Part shown: piece by piece, positions 57,759 to 64,000 of the stretch
How the letters are laid out: each line of letters begins with the position of its first letter
Position numbering within the stretch: the first letter of the stretch is position 1
DNA from: Leisingera daeponensis DSM 23529
GTDB taxonomy: Bacteria; Pseudomonadota; Alphaproteobacteria; Rhodobacterales; Rhodobacteraceae
Direction of reading: 5' to 3'
DNA: 64,000 nt
Assembly: GCF_000473145.1 (NCBI RefSeq)
Contig: NZ_KI421500.1
Coordinates: 806,225-870,224 of the forward strand
Notes under the pieces: generated by a model
The model's input: the letters and a program-made list of their open reading frames with translations, nothing else
What the model was told of the DNA's origin: nothing
Databases searched by the model: none
Position numbers and translations under genes: made by a program

Positions 57759-58205
57759 ATGCCCACACACTCGGAAACCCGCCAGATGCCCTATTCGGCG
57801 CAGCAGATGTACGATCTCGTGGCTGATGTCGCGCAATACCCCAAATTCCTGCCCTGGTGCGCTGCCGCCCGCATCCGAAGCCGCGCGCCGCTGGGCGAGG
57901 CGGAGGTGATGGAAGCGGATCTGGTAATTTCCTTCAAGGTCTTCCGCGAACGCTTTGGCAGCCGGGTGACCTTATATCCCGGCGAGAAAAAGATTGACAC
58001 GGAGTATCTGGACGGCCCGTTCCGCTACATGAAATCGAACTGGTCCTTTGCCCCGCGCGAGGACGGCACCTGCGACGTGTCCTTCTTTGTCGATTTCGAG
58101 TTCAGGAACGCGGTGCTGCAGGGCATCATCGGGGTGGTCTTCAACGAGGCGATGCAGCGTATCGTGCGCGCGTTTGAGCGCCGCGCGGCGGAACTGTACC
58201 GCTGA
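57759..58205 (+). CDS. COQ10/RatA-family START-domain protein
   Basis: A 148-residue single START-like domain (ETRQMPYSAQQMYDLVADVA at the start, then QYPKFLPWCAAARI). Homologues are annotated either as coenzyme Q-binding COQ10 proteins, which carry ubiquinone for respiration, or as RatA toxins that block 70S formation. In alphaproteobacteria the COQ10 role is more plausible because RatB is absent here. The start is a well-spaced ATG. Confidence 0.8.
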   Translation: MPTHSETRQMPYSAQQMYDLVADVAQYPKFLPWCAAARIRSRAPLGEAEVMEADLVISFKVFRERFGSRVTLYPGEKKIDTEYLDGPFRYMKSNWSFAPREDGTCDVSFFVDFEFRNAVLQGIIGVVFNEAMQRIVRAFERRAAELYR

Positions 58206-58230
58206 AACTCAGCCTTTAACCGAGACAGAA

Positions 58231-58252
58231 ACGGGTCCCCGAGGGGACCCGT
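58231..58252. terminator. Inverted repeat between the COQ10-like gene and amtB
   Basis: ACGGGTCCC (58231-58239) and GGGACCCGT (58244-58252) form a perfect nine-bp stem with a CGAG loop, between convergent genes. On the minus strand TTT follows weakly, so it could end amtB; on the plus strand no T-run follows. It lies 26 bases past the COQ10-like stop. Confidence 0.55.
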
Positions 58253-58306
58253 CCGGTGCGAAATGGCACCGTCTGCCGTGAGTGGTGGCATCCGCTATGG
58301 CCGGGG

Positions 58307-59488
58307 TCAGCTGTTCATGTCGTATGCGCGCTCACCGTGCACTGAAAGATCGAGGCCGTTGGTCTCGCTTTCAAGATCCACGCGCAGGGATGTGATCGCG
58401 GCGGAGACTTTCACCAGCACGATCGTCACCACCACGGTGAAGACGCCGACAATGACAAGGGCACCCAGCTGCGCGGCCCAGGCGCCAGCGCCGAAGACGG
58501 CGATCATGATGGTGCCGAAGATGCCGCCGACGCCATGCACGGCAAAGACATCCAGCGTGTCGTCGATCTGCATTTTGTTGCGGATCAGGTTGACCATCTC
58601 CTGGCACAGCACGCCCGCAACCGCGCCGATGATCAGCGCCTCAACCGGGCCGACAAAGCCGGAGGCCGGGGTGATCGAGGCAAGGCCCGCAATGGTGCCG
58701 GTGACCAGACCCACGAGGGAGGCCTTGCCGTATTTGATCTTTTCCCACAGCGCCCAGGAAAGCGAGGCCGTGGCGGCAGAGATATGGGTCACGGTCAGCG
58801 CCATCGCCGCACCGCCGTCGGCGGCCAGCTGCGAGCCGCCATTGAAGCCGAACCAGCCGACCCACAGCATTGCGGCCCCGATCATCACATAGCCGGGGTT
58901 GTGCGGCGGGATGGTGCGGTTTTTGCGCGGGCCGAGAAAGAAGGCGATGATCAGCGCGGCCAGACCTGCGGTCTCATGCACCACGATGCCGCCGGCAAAG
59001 TCCCTGACGCCGGTCTCGCCGAAGATGCCGCCGTCGGCCAGAAAGCCGCCGCCCCAGATCCAATGCACCACCGGCGCGTAGCACAGAAGCATCCAAAGGC
59101 CGGAGAACACGAGCACAAAACCGAAGCCCACACGCTCCACATAGGCGCCGACGATCAGCGCGGGCGTGATGATGGCAAAGGTCATCTGGAAGGCAAAGAA
59201 CAGAACCTCGGGCAGGGTGCCGGACAGGCTGTCTGCGGTGACCCCGTTCAGGAACATCTTGTCCAGCCCGCCCCACAGGCCGGACGTGCCGCTTCCGAAG
59301 GCAATGGTGTAGCCGAAGGCCAGCCACAGAACGCTCATCAAACAGGCAATGGCGTAGCAATGCATGAAGACGCTGAGCACATTGCGGGCACGCACAAGGC
59401 CGCCGTAAAACAGGGCCAGCCCCGGCAGTGTCATGAAGAGGACCAGGGCCGTGGCCACAATGATCCATGCGGTATCCGCTCCGTTCAT
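58307..59488 (-). CDS. amtB: Ammonium transporter AmtB
   Basis: Inner-membrane ammonium channel with 11 predicted helices, 393 residues. The twin histidines of the pore are in VVHETAGLAALI and FAVHGVGGIFGTI. DFAGGIVVHE and the GYTIAFGSGTSGLWGG gate region fit the family. No signal peptide is evident, so the first helix begins near the start. The usual partner, glnK, is missing next to it (139-base gap upstream without a gene). Nearby dusB-ntrB suggests nitrogen control, but no clear NtrC site was found directly upstream. Confidence 0.95.
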   Translation of the reverse strand: MNGADTAWIIVATALVLFMTLPGLALFYGGLVRARNVLSVFMHCYAIACLMSVLWLAFGYTIAFGSGTSGLWGGLDKMFLNGVTADSLSGTLPEVLFFAFQMTFAIITPALIVGAYVERVGFGFVLVFSGLWMLLCYAPVVHWIWGGGFLADGGIFGETGVRDFAGGIVVHETAGLAALIIAFFLGPRKNRTIPPHNPGYVMIGAAMLWVGWFGFNGGSQLAADGGAAMALTVTHISAATASLSWALWEKIKYGKASLVGLVTGTIAGLASITPASGFVGPVEALIIGAVAGVLCQEMVNLIRNKMQIDDTLDVFAVHGVGGIFGTIMIAVFGAGAWAAQLGALVIVGVFTVVVTIVLVKVSAAITSLRVDLESETNGLDLSVHGERAYDMNS

Positions 59489-59627
59489 CCGATTGTTCCT
59501 TCCCCTCGAAAACCGTTGGGATCAGGAGAAAGCCGAAAGCCCGCGCAGAAAAAAGCGGCAGGGGTGCGGAGAGCGCACAAAAACGGGGCTTTTTTGCAAG
59601 TGCTGAAAAAATGAGCGCCGCAGCGGG

Positions 59628-60119
59628 TCAGCTGCCCGTTTCGCGTTCGATTTGGGAAATGGCCTGTGCCAGCAGTTCCAGCGCATGGTCGCGGGTGGCG
59701 GTGCGAACCTTGTCCCGGCCGATGGCGCCGTATTCCACGGTTTCGGTGAACGTCTGCTGGCCGCCGCGAGCGAGGCCAAAGCAGACGCGGCCCTCGGGCT
59801 TGAACTCCGACCCGCCGGGGCCAGCGATGCCGGTGACGGAAACCGCCAGCGTCACGCCCGCGTTCCGGACCGCACCCTCCGCCATTTCCGCGGCGACTTC
59901 CTCGCTGACCGCGCCCACCGCATCCAGCGTCTCCGCCCTGACACCCAGCATCTGCCTCTTGGCGGCGTTGGAGTAGGTGACGAAGCCCCGGTCGACCACG
60001 GCGGATGAGCCGGGGATATCCGTCAGCGCGGCGGCAATCATGCCGCCAGTGCAGCTTTCGGCGGTGGCGATGGTGATGCCTGCGGCAGTTGCCCGGCGGA
60101 TGAGGTCGGCGGTGTCCAT
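59628..60119 (-). CDS. CinA C-terminal domain protein (nicotinamide-nucleotide amidase PncC type)
   Basis: A 163-residue protein matching only the C-terminal domain of CinA: TAESCTGGMIAAALTDIPGS at the N-terminus, DRGFVTYSNAAKRQMLGV, and VTGIAGPGGSEFKPEGRVCF. The Ser/Lys-based amidase deamidates NMN to NaMN in pyridine-nucleotide recycling. The molybdopterin-like N-terminal domain is absent, as in many small homologues. It is immediately downstream of pgpA (two bases between). Confidence 0.92.
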   Translation of the reverse strand: MDTADLIRRATAAGITIATAESCTGGMIAAALTDIPGSSAVVDRGFVTYSNAAKRQMLGVRAETLDAVGAVSEEVAAEMAEGAVRNAGVTLAVSVTGIAGPGGSEFKPEGRVCFGLARGGQQTFTETVEYGAIGRDKVRTATRDHALELLAQAISQIERETGS

Positions 60120-60121
60120 GC

Positions 60122-60628
60122 TTACAGTCCTAGAACACCGTGGGACAGGAAGGCCAGCGCAACAACGCCGATGGCGGCCATGATGCCGGCAATCACGTCA
60201 TCCATCATCACACCGGTCGCCCCCTTCTGACGGTCGGCCCAGCCGACCGGGCCGGGCTTCCAGATGTCAAACAGGCGGAACAGCACAAAGGCGGCAATCC
60301 AGCCCGGCCACAGGGCGGTGATCTCGATGTCATGCGCCCAGGCCGGGTAGGACACGGCCCAGAGCGCGGTGAACTGGCCTGCGACCTCGTCCAGGACAAA
60401 TTCGGAGGGGTCCATGTTCTCGCGGTTGCGGGTCATCGCTTCCGCCGCCCAGACGCCCACGATCATGCAGATCACGGTTGCCAGCGCCAGAAGCAGAAAC
60501 CCGCCCAGCTGATGCAGCGCATAGGCCATGGGGAGCGCCGCAAGCGATCCCCAGGTGCCGGGCGCAGGACGCAGGTAGCCGATGCCGCCCACGGTGCCGA
60601 TCAGGAAGGCCAGATTCGATCTCTTCAT
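60122..60628 (-). CDS. pgpA: Phosphatidylglycerophosphatase A
   Basis: Removes phosphate from phosphatidylglycerol phosphate. A 168-residue integral membrane protein with [27 protein letters not shown] (an acidic active-site helix) and [18 protein letters not shown], all PgpA marks. The ATG at 60628 overlaps the ispDF stop by four bases. A longer in-frame extension into ispDF is a spurious reading of the other gene. Confidence 0.93.
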   Translation of the reverse strand: MKRSNLAFLIGTVGGIGYLRPAPGTWGSLAALPMAYALHQLGGFLLLALATVICMIVGVWAAEAMTRNRENMDPSEFVLDEVAGQFTALWAVSYPAWAHDIEITALWPGWIAAFVLFRLFDIWKPGPVGWADRQKGATGVMMDDVIAGIMAAIGVVALAFLSHGVLGL

Positions 60629-61761
60629 GGTTTCACCAGCGCTGCGGTGGCGATGGCGGCGATGCCCTCGCCGCGGCCCGTGAAGCCGAGGCGTTCGGAG
60701 GTGGTGGCCTTGACCGACACCCTGCTGGCCTCGATGCCAAGGATCTCTGCCATCACGGCGCGCATCCTGGCCGCGTGCGGGCCGACCTTGGGGTATTCGC
60801 AGACCAGGGTGCAGTCGACGTTCGACAGGGTGAATCCCATCTCGCGGGCCAGATTGGCGGCATGGCGCAGGAAAATCTCGCTGGCGGCGCCTTTCCACTG
60901 CGGGTCCGAAGGCGGGAAGTGCTGGCCGATGTCGCCTTGTGCCAGCGCGCCATAGATGGCGTCGGTGACGGCGTGCATGCCGACGTCGGCGTCGGAGTGG
61001 CCCTGCAGAGTTTTCTCGTGCGGGATTTCGACACCGCAAAGGATCACGCTGTCGCCGGGGCCGAACCGGTGCACGTCGTAGCCATTGCCAAGCCTGATAT
61101 CCATGTCTGCTCCCAGAATGCGGTCCGCCCGGGCGAAATCCTCGGGGCGGGTGATTTTAATATTGTCGGGCTCGCCCGGAATGATGCGGACGTCAAGGCC
61201 TGCGGCGCGGGCGACCTCCACGTCATCCGCCGCCCCGCCCGGGTGGGCCAGGTGCGCGGCAAGGATCTCCTGATAGCGGAAGCCTTGCGGCGTTTGGGCG
61301 GCAAACAGGCCGCCGCGGTCCTGGGTGCCGGTCACGCTGCCCCCGGCGCCGGTCCACAGCGCATCGGTCACGGCCAGCGCCGGGGCCGCTGCAGGCACAT
61401 CGTCCAGAGCGCCGATGATACCGCGGATCAGAGCCGTGCCGGTACAGGGGCGGGCGGCGTCATGGATCAGAACCTTGTCTATGCCCCTGTTTTCCAGCGC
61501 TTTCAGCCCGTTCAGGACCGAGGCTGCGCGCTCGGCTCCGCCCTCGGCCAGGATCAGTGCGGGCTGGCCGGAGAACTCCTCCCACGCCTGATGATCGTCT
61601 GCCGAAAGCACGAGTACGGTCAGGTCCACGCCCGCCTTCGCGAAGGCGTCCAGCGTCCAGTCGATCACCCGGCGGCCCTTCAGCGGGCGCCATTGCTTGG
61701 GGGTGCCGCCGCCTGCGCGGGTGCCGCGTCCGGCGGCGACGATCAGGGCGGCTGTGGTCAT
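60625..61761 (-). CDS. ispDF: Bifunctional MEP cytidylyltransferase / MEcPP synthase IspDF
   Basis: Two enzymes of the MEP pathway in one chain of 378 residues. Residues 1-220 are IspD ([44 protein letters not shown]), and residues 222-378 are IspF ([34 protein letters not shown] with metal ligands, then [20 protein letters not shown]). The fusion is known in alphaproteobacteria and lacks the central IspE. It heads the operon ispDF-pgpA-cinA and is divergent from dusB. Confidence 0.96.
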   Translation of the reverse strand: MTTAALIVAAGRGTRAGGGTPKQWRPLKGRRVIDWTLDAFAKAGVDLTVLVLSADDHQAWEEFSGQPALILAEGGAERAASVLNGLKALENRGIDKVLIHDAARPCTGTALIRGIIGALDDVPAAAPALAVTDALWTGAGGSVTGTQDRGGLFAAQTPQGFRYQEILAAHLAHPGGAADDVEVARAAGLDVRIIPGEPDNIKITRPEDFARADRILGADMDIRLGNGYDVHRFGPGDSVILCGVEIPHEKTLQGHSDADVGMHAVTDAIYGALAQGDIGQHFPPSDPQWKGAASEIFLRHAANLAREMGFTLSNVDCTLVCEYPKVGPHAARMRAVMAEILGIEASRVSVKATTSERLGFTGRGEGIAAIATAALVKP

Positions 61762-61831
61762 GAAGGCCTCGTTGCAAATCCGGCCTTTGTTTATGAGGTG
61801 GCGCGGAGATAGGCAATCACCTGGCGGAATG

Positions 61832-61848
61832 TGCCTAATAATTAGGCA
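61832..61848. promoter_or_regulatory. Perfect NtrC-type palindrome TGC-N11-GCA upstream of dusB-ntrB
   Basis: TGCCTAATAATTAGGCA is perfectly symmetrical (eight bases each side of one centre base) and matches the NtrC consensus TGC-N11-GCA. It sits 95 bases upstream of dusB and 71 upstream of ispDF, between the divergent starts. A third ATTAGGCA half-site occurs at 61934-61941, right before the dusB start. Because dusB-ntrB(-ntrC) is the classical NtrC operon in this group, autoregulation is a fair inference. Confidence 0.6.
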
Positions 61849-61942
61849 AATGAGGGCTGGCAGTGCCTTGCACAGGGCGGTTTCATTGCTGCATAGCAGG
61901 GACTTCGGATAAAAAAGCTTCAGTTGCACAAGGATTAGGCAG

Positions 61943-62929
61943 TTGTCCTTCACGCTTGGAACCACCTCCATGTCTCCGCCGATTGCATTGGCGCCGATGG
62001 CCGGAATCACCGACCGTCCGTTCCGGGATCTGGTCCGCTCCTTCGGGGTGGGGCTGATGGTGAGCGAGATGGTGGCCAGCCAGGAAATGGTGCAGGCCAA
62101 GCCCGGCGTGCGGGAACGCGCCGAGCTGAGCGCCGATGTGGAGAACACCGCGGTTCAGCTTGCAGGGCGCGAGGAATACTGGATTGCCGAGGCCGCCAAG
62201 CAGGTCGCGGGGCAGGGCGCACGGATCATCGACATCAACATGGGCTGCCCGGCCAAAAAAGTGACCAACGGCTATTCCGGCTCAGCCCTGCTGAAGACGC
62301 CGGACCACGCGCTGCGGCTGATCGAGGCGGTGGTCGGCGCGGTGGATGTGCCGGTGACGCTGAAGACCCGGCTGGGCTGGGACGATAACTGCCTGAACGC
62401 CCCGGATGTGGCGCGCCGCGCGGCGGAGGCCGGGGTGCAGATGGTGACGATCCACGGCCGCACCCGCTGCCAGTTCTACAAGGGGTCGGCGGATTGGGCG
62501 GCGATCCGGTCCGTGAAGGACGCGGTGAACGTGCCGGTGCTGGCCAATGGCGATATCGTGGACACGGCCTCTGCCAGGCAGGCGCTGGAGCGGTCGGGCG
62601 CAGACGGCGTGATGATCGGGCGCGGCGCCGAAGGCAAGCCGTGGCTGCTGGCCGAGGTGGCGCATCATCTGTGGGGCACCCCGGCGCCGGACGTGCCGGA
62701 GGGCGGCGCGCTGATCGAAATGGTTTCAGAGCATTACAAGGCAATGCTTACCTTCTACGGAACGGACCTGGGCGTGCGCGTCGCGCGCAAGCATCTGGGC
62801 TGGTACATGGATGAGGCCGGAACCGGCCCGGCAATGCGCCGCGCGGTTCTGACGGAGAAAGACCCGGCAGAAGTCCTGGCCTTGCTGCCCGAGGCGCTGA
62901 GCGCGCGGGATGCGGAGGCCGCCGCATGA
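61943..62929 (+). CDS. dusB: tRNA-dihydrouridine synthase DusB (nifR3)
   Basis: FMN enzyme that reduces uridines in t[23 protein letters not shown] near the start, the catalytic Cys in [19 protein letters not shown], and [31 protein letters not shown] are diagnostic. With the TTG at 61943 it has 328 residues; the ATG at 61970 is the alternative. The TTG has an AAGGATT ribosome-binding sequence that overlaps the third ATTAGGCA half-site. It precedes ntrB by an ATGA overlap, the arrangement long known as nifR3-ntrB in Rhodobacter. Confidence 0.94.
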   Translation: MSFTLGTTSMSPPIALAPMAGITDRPFRDLVRSFGVGLMVSEMVASQEMVQAKPGVRERAELSADVENTAVQLAGREEYWIAEAAKQVAGQGARIIDINMGCPAKKVTNGYSGSALLKTPDHALRLIEAVVGAVDVPVTLKTRLGWDDNCLNAPDVARRAAEAGVQMVTIHGRTRCQFYKGSADWAAIRSVKDAVNVPVLANGDIVDTASARQALERSGADGVMIGRGAEGKPWLLAEVAHHLWGTPAPDVPEGGALIEMVSEHYKAMLTFYGTDLGVRVARKHLGWYMDEAGTGPAMRRAVLTEKDPAEVLALLPEALSARDAEAAA

Positions 62930-64000
62930 TGGACAGCGCCGCCCTCTGGGCCTCTCTTCCGGTGCCTGCGTTCCTGATCGACGCCTGGGACAAGATCGCG
63001 GATGTGAACGCGGCCGGAGAAGGGTTCTTGAACACCTCCCGCAAGGCGCTGCTGGGCCAGCCGGTCTGGGACACGCTGGCGATTGACGCGCCGATCGAGG
63101 AGGCTTTTGCCCGTGCCCGGGTGCAGGGCACGCCGCTGTTCGTGAATGACATCGACGTGGGTTCCGGCAGCCGGGCGCCTTTGCAATGCGGGGTGCAGAT
63201 CGCCTCGCTGCAGGGGCAGGAGGGGGTGATGCTGCTGATGGTCACCCCGCGCGAGCTGGCCGGGCGGATGACCCAGACCCATTCCGCCAAATCCGCCGCC
63301 GCATCGGCCATCGGCATGGCAGAGATGCTGGCGCATGAGATCAAGAACCCGCTGGCAGGGATCACCGGGGCGGCGCAGCTCCTCAGCATGGGGCTGGGAC
63401 CGGAGGATCTGGAGCTGACCGACCTGATCGTCAGCGAAAGCCGCCGTATCGTGAAGCTGCTGGAGCAGGTGGAGCAGTTTGGCAACCTGACGGAACCGGA
63501 GTTCAAGCCGGTGAACCTGCATGACGTGCTGGACCGGGCGCGCCGCTCGGCGCTGCTGGGGTTTGGCGCCCATATGACCATCACCGAAGGCTATGACCCG
63601 TCGCTGCCGATGGCCTGGGGCGATGCGGACCAGCTTTTGCAGGTGGTGCTGAACCTGCTGAAGAACGCCTCGGAAGCGGCTGATCCCAAAGGCGGACATA
63701 TCCACATCCGCACCTTTTACGAACATTCCTTCAGGCTGCGCCGCAGTGACGGAACCGGCAAACTGCTGCCCCTTCAGATCGAGATCATCGACGACGGGCC
63801 GGGGCTGCCGGAGAATATCAAGGACGACATTTTCGACCCGTTTGTATCGGGCCGGGAGAATGGCACCGGGCTGGGCCTTGCTTTGGTGAGCAAGATCGTC
63901 TCGGAGCATAATGGCTGGATCTCGGTAAGCTCGGTTCCCGGGCGTACGGTGTTCCGGCTGTCGCTGTCGCGCGTGCCGCGTGACGCAAAACCGCAGGAGA
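62926..64000 (+). CDS. ntrB: Nitrogen regulation sensor kinase NtrB, 3' truncated by window edge
   Basis: The first 358 codons are visible and the gene runs off the right edge. It is a soluble kinase: an N-terminal PAS-like domain (ALWASLPVPAFLIDAWDKIA), HisKA with phospho-acceptor His137 in EMLAHEIKNPLAGI, then the ATPase domain with N box VVLNLLKNASEAA, G1 IEIIDDGPGLP and G2 GTGLGLALVSKIV. It phosphorylates NtrC under nitrogen limitation, with PII as input. The start overlaps the dusB stop (ATGA). The next gene is presumably ntrC, outside the window. Confidence 0.95.
   Translation, partial: MMDSAALWASLPVPAFLIDAWDKIADVNAAGEGFLNTSRKALLGQPVWDTLAIDAPIEEAFARARVQGTPLFVNDIDVGSGSRAPLQCGVQIASLQGQEGVMLLMVTPRELAGRMTQTHSAKSAAASAIGMAEMLAHEIKNPLAGITGAAQLLSMGLGPEDLELTDLIVSESRRIVKLLEQVEQFGNLTEPEFKPVNLHDVLDRARRSALLGFGAHMTITEGYDPSLPMAWGDADQLLQVVLNLLKNASEAADPKGGHIHIRTFYEHSFRLRRSDGTGKLLPLQIEIIDDGPGLPENIKDDIFDPFVSGRENGTGLGLALVSKIVSEHNGWISVSSVPGRTVFRLSLSRVPRDAKPQE

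Noticed and set aside
59489..59627. NtrC site or glnK upstream of amtB
   Set aside because: Only a TGC-N7-GCA dyad was found, which has the wrong spacing, and no open frame fits glnK.
61858..61872. Sigma-54-like promoter TGGCAGTGCCTTGCA upstream of dusB
   Set aside because: The spacing between GG and GC is one base shorter than the strict -24/-12 requirement, and NtrC of Rhodobacter is known to work with the main sigma factor.

Overview
The window looks like chromosomal core sequence from an alphaproteobacterium of the Rhodobacterales, most likely the Roseobacter group (a Phaeobacter/Leisingera/Ruegeria-like genome). This is inferred from the high G+C content, the sciP-ctrA pair, the dusB(nifR3)-ntrB start of a nitrogen-regulatory operon, the DUF6477/DUF6456 divergent pair, a fused ispDF gene, LpxI in place of LpxH, and alphaproteobacterial regulatory motifs (GTTC-N7-GTTC SOS box, Irr-like box, CtrA half-site). 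No rRNA, tRNA, CRISPR array, insertion sequence, prophage or plasmid gene was seen.

Layout. 1-4.1 kb: a peptide/oligopeptide-type ABC importer (two permeases and a Tat-exported binding protein) next to an AraC-type regulator. 4.3-5.1 kb: miaA, divergent from a long envelope operon. 5.3-17.7 kb: pyrH-frr-uppS-cdsA-dxr-rseP, a 41-residue membrane peptide, then bamA-ompH-fabZ-lpxA-lpxI-lpxB. These cover ribosome recycling, undecaprenyl and phospholipid precursors, the MEP pathway, outer-membrane assembly and lipid A; lpxD is absent from its usual place. 17.9-20.4 kb: mnmA, then sciP-ctrA (cell-cycle control). 20.5-25.1 kb: ligA-recG, followed by a LexA-type box and a 40-residue membrane peptide. 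25.4-29.2 kb: a NifU-like scaffold, hisI, gluQ, a methyltransferase and trmFO. 29.6-33.4 kb: an enoyl-CoA hydratase-like gene, a PaaI thioesterase, psd and speD-speE. 33.6-36.5 kb: a DUF1127 gene divergent from a MocR regulator, then rplM-rpsI.

36.6-43.1 kb: a hexapeptide acetyltransferase, a truncated haemoglobin overlapping a class III cyclase, tetR-ppk2, and metA (Glu111, acetyl-CoA type) with a hydrolase and a P-loop ATPase. 43.2-47.3 kb: two DMT exporters, a FadL-like porin, and what looks like a deletion junction joining the start of a sulfotransferase gene to the end of a glycosyltransferase-like gene. 47.4-52.5 kb: guaA, a non-pyrrolysine MttB-family methyltransferase and the DUF6477/DUF6456 pair. 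52.5-58.2 kb: a peroxiredoxin with an Irr-like box, an unrecognised Lys-rich coiled-coil protein, lipA, an M20 amidohydrolase, an RcnB-like secreted protein, hpt and a COQ10/RatA-like protein. 58.3-64 kb: amtB, cinA-pgpA-ispDF, and divergently dusB-ntrB with a perfect TGC-N11-GCA palindrome upstream; ntrB runs off the right edge.

Most genes are housekeeping. The most unusual material is small or regulatory: the SOS-box micropeptide behind recG, the micropeptide before bamA, the globin-cyclase pair, a hairpin holding the araC start region, tandem 16-bp repeats upstream of trmFO, and several palindromes in promoter regions. All functional statements come from reading motifs in the sequence and from family knowledge; no database search was run.
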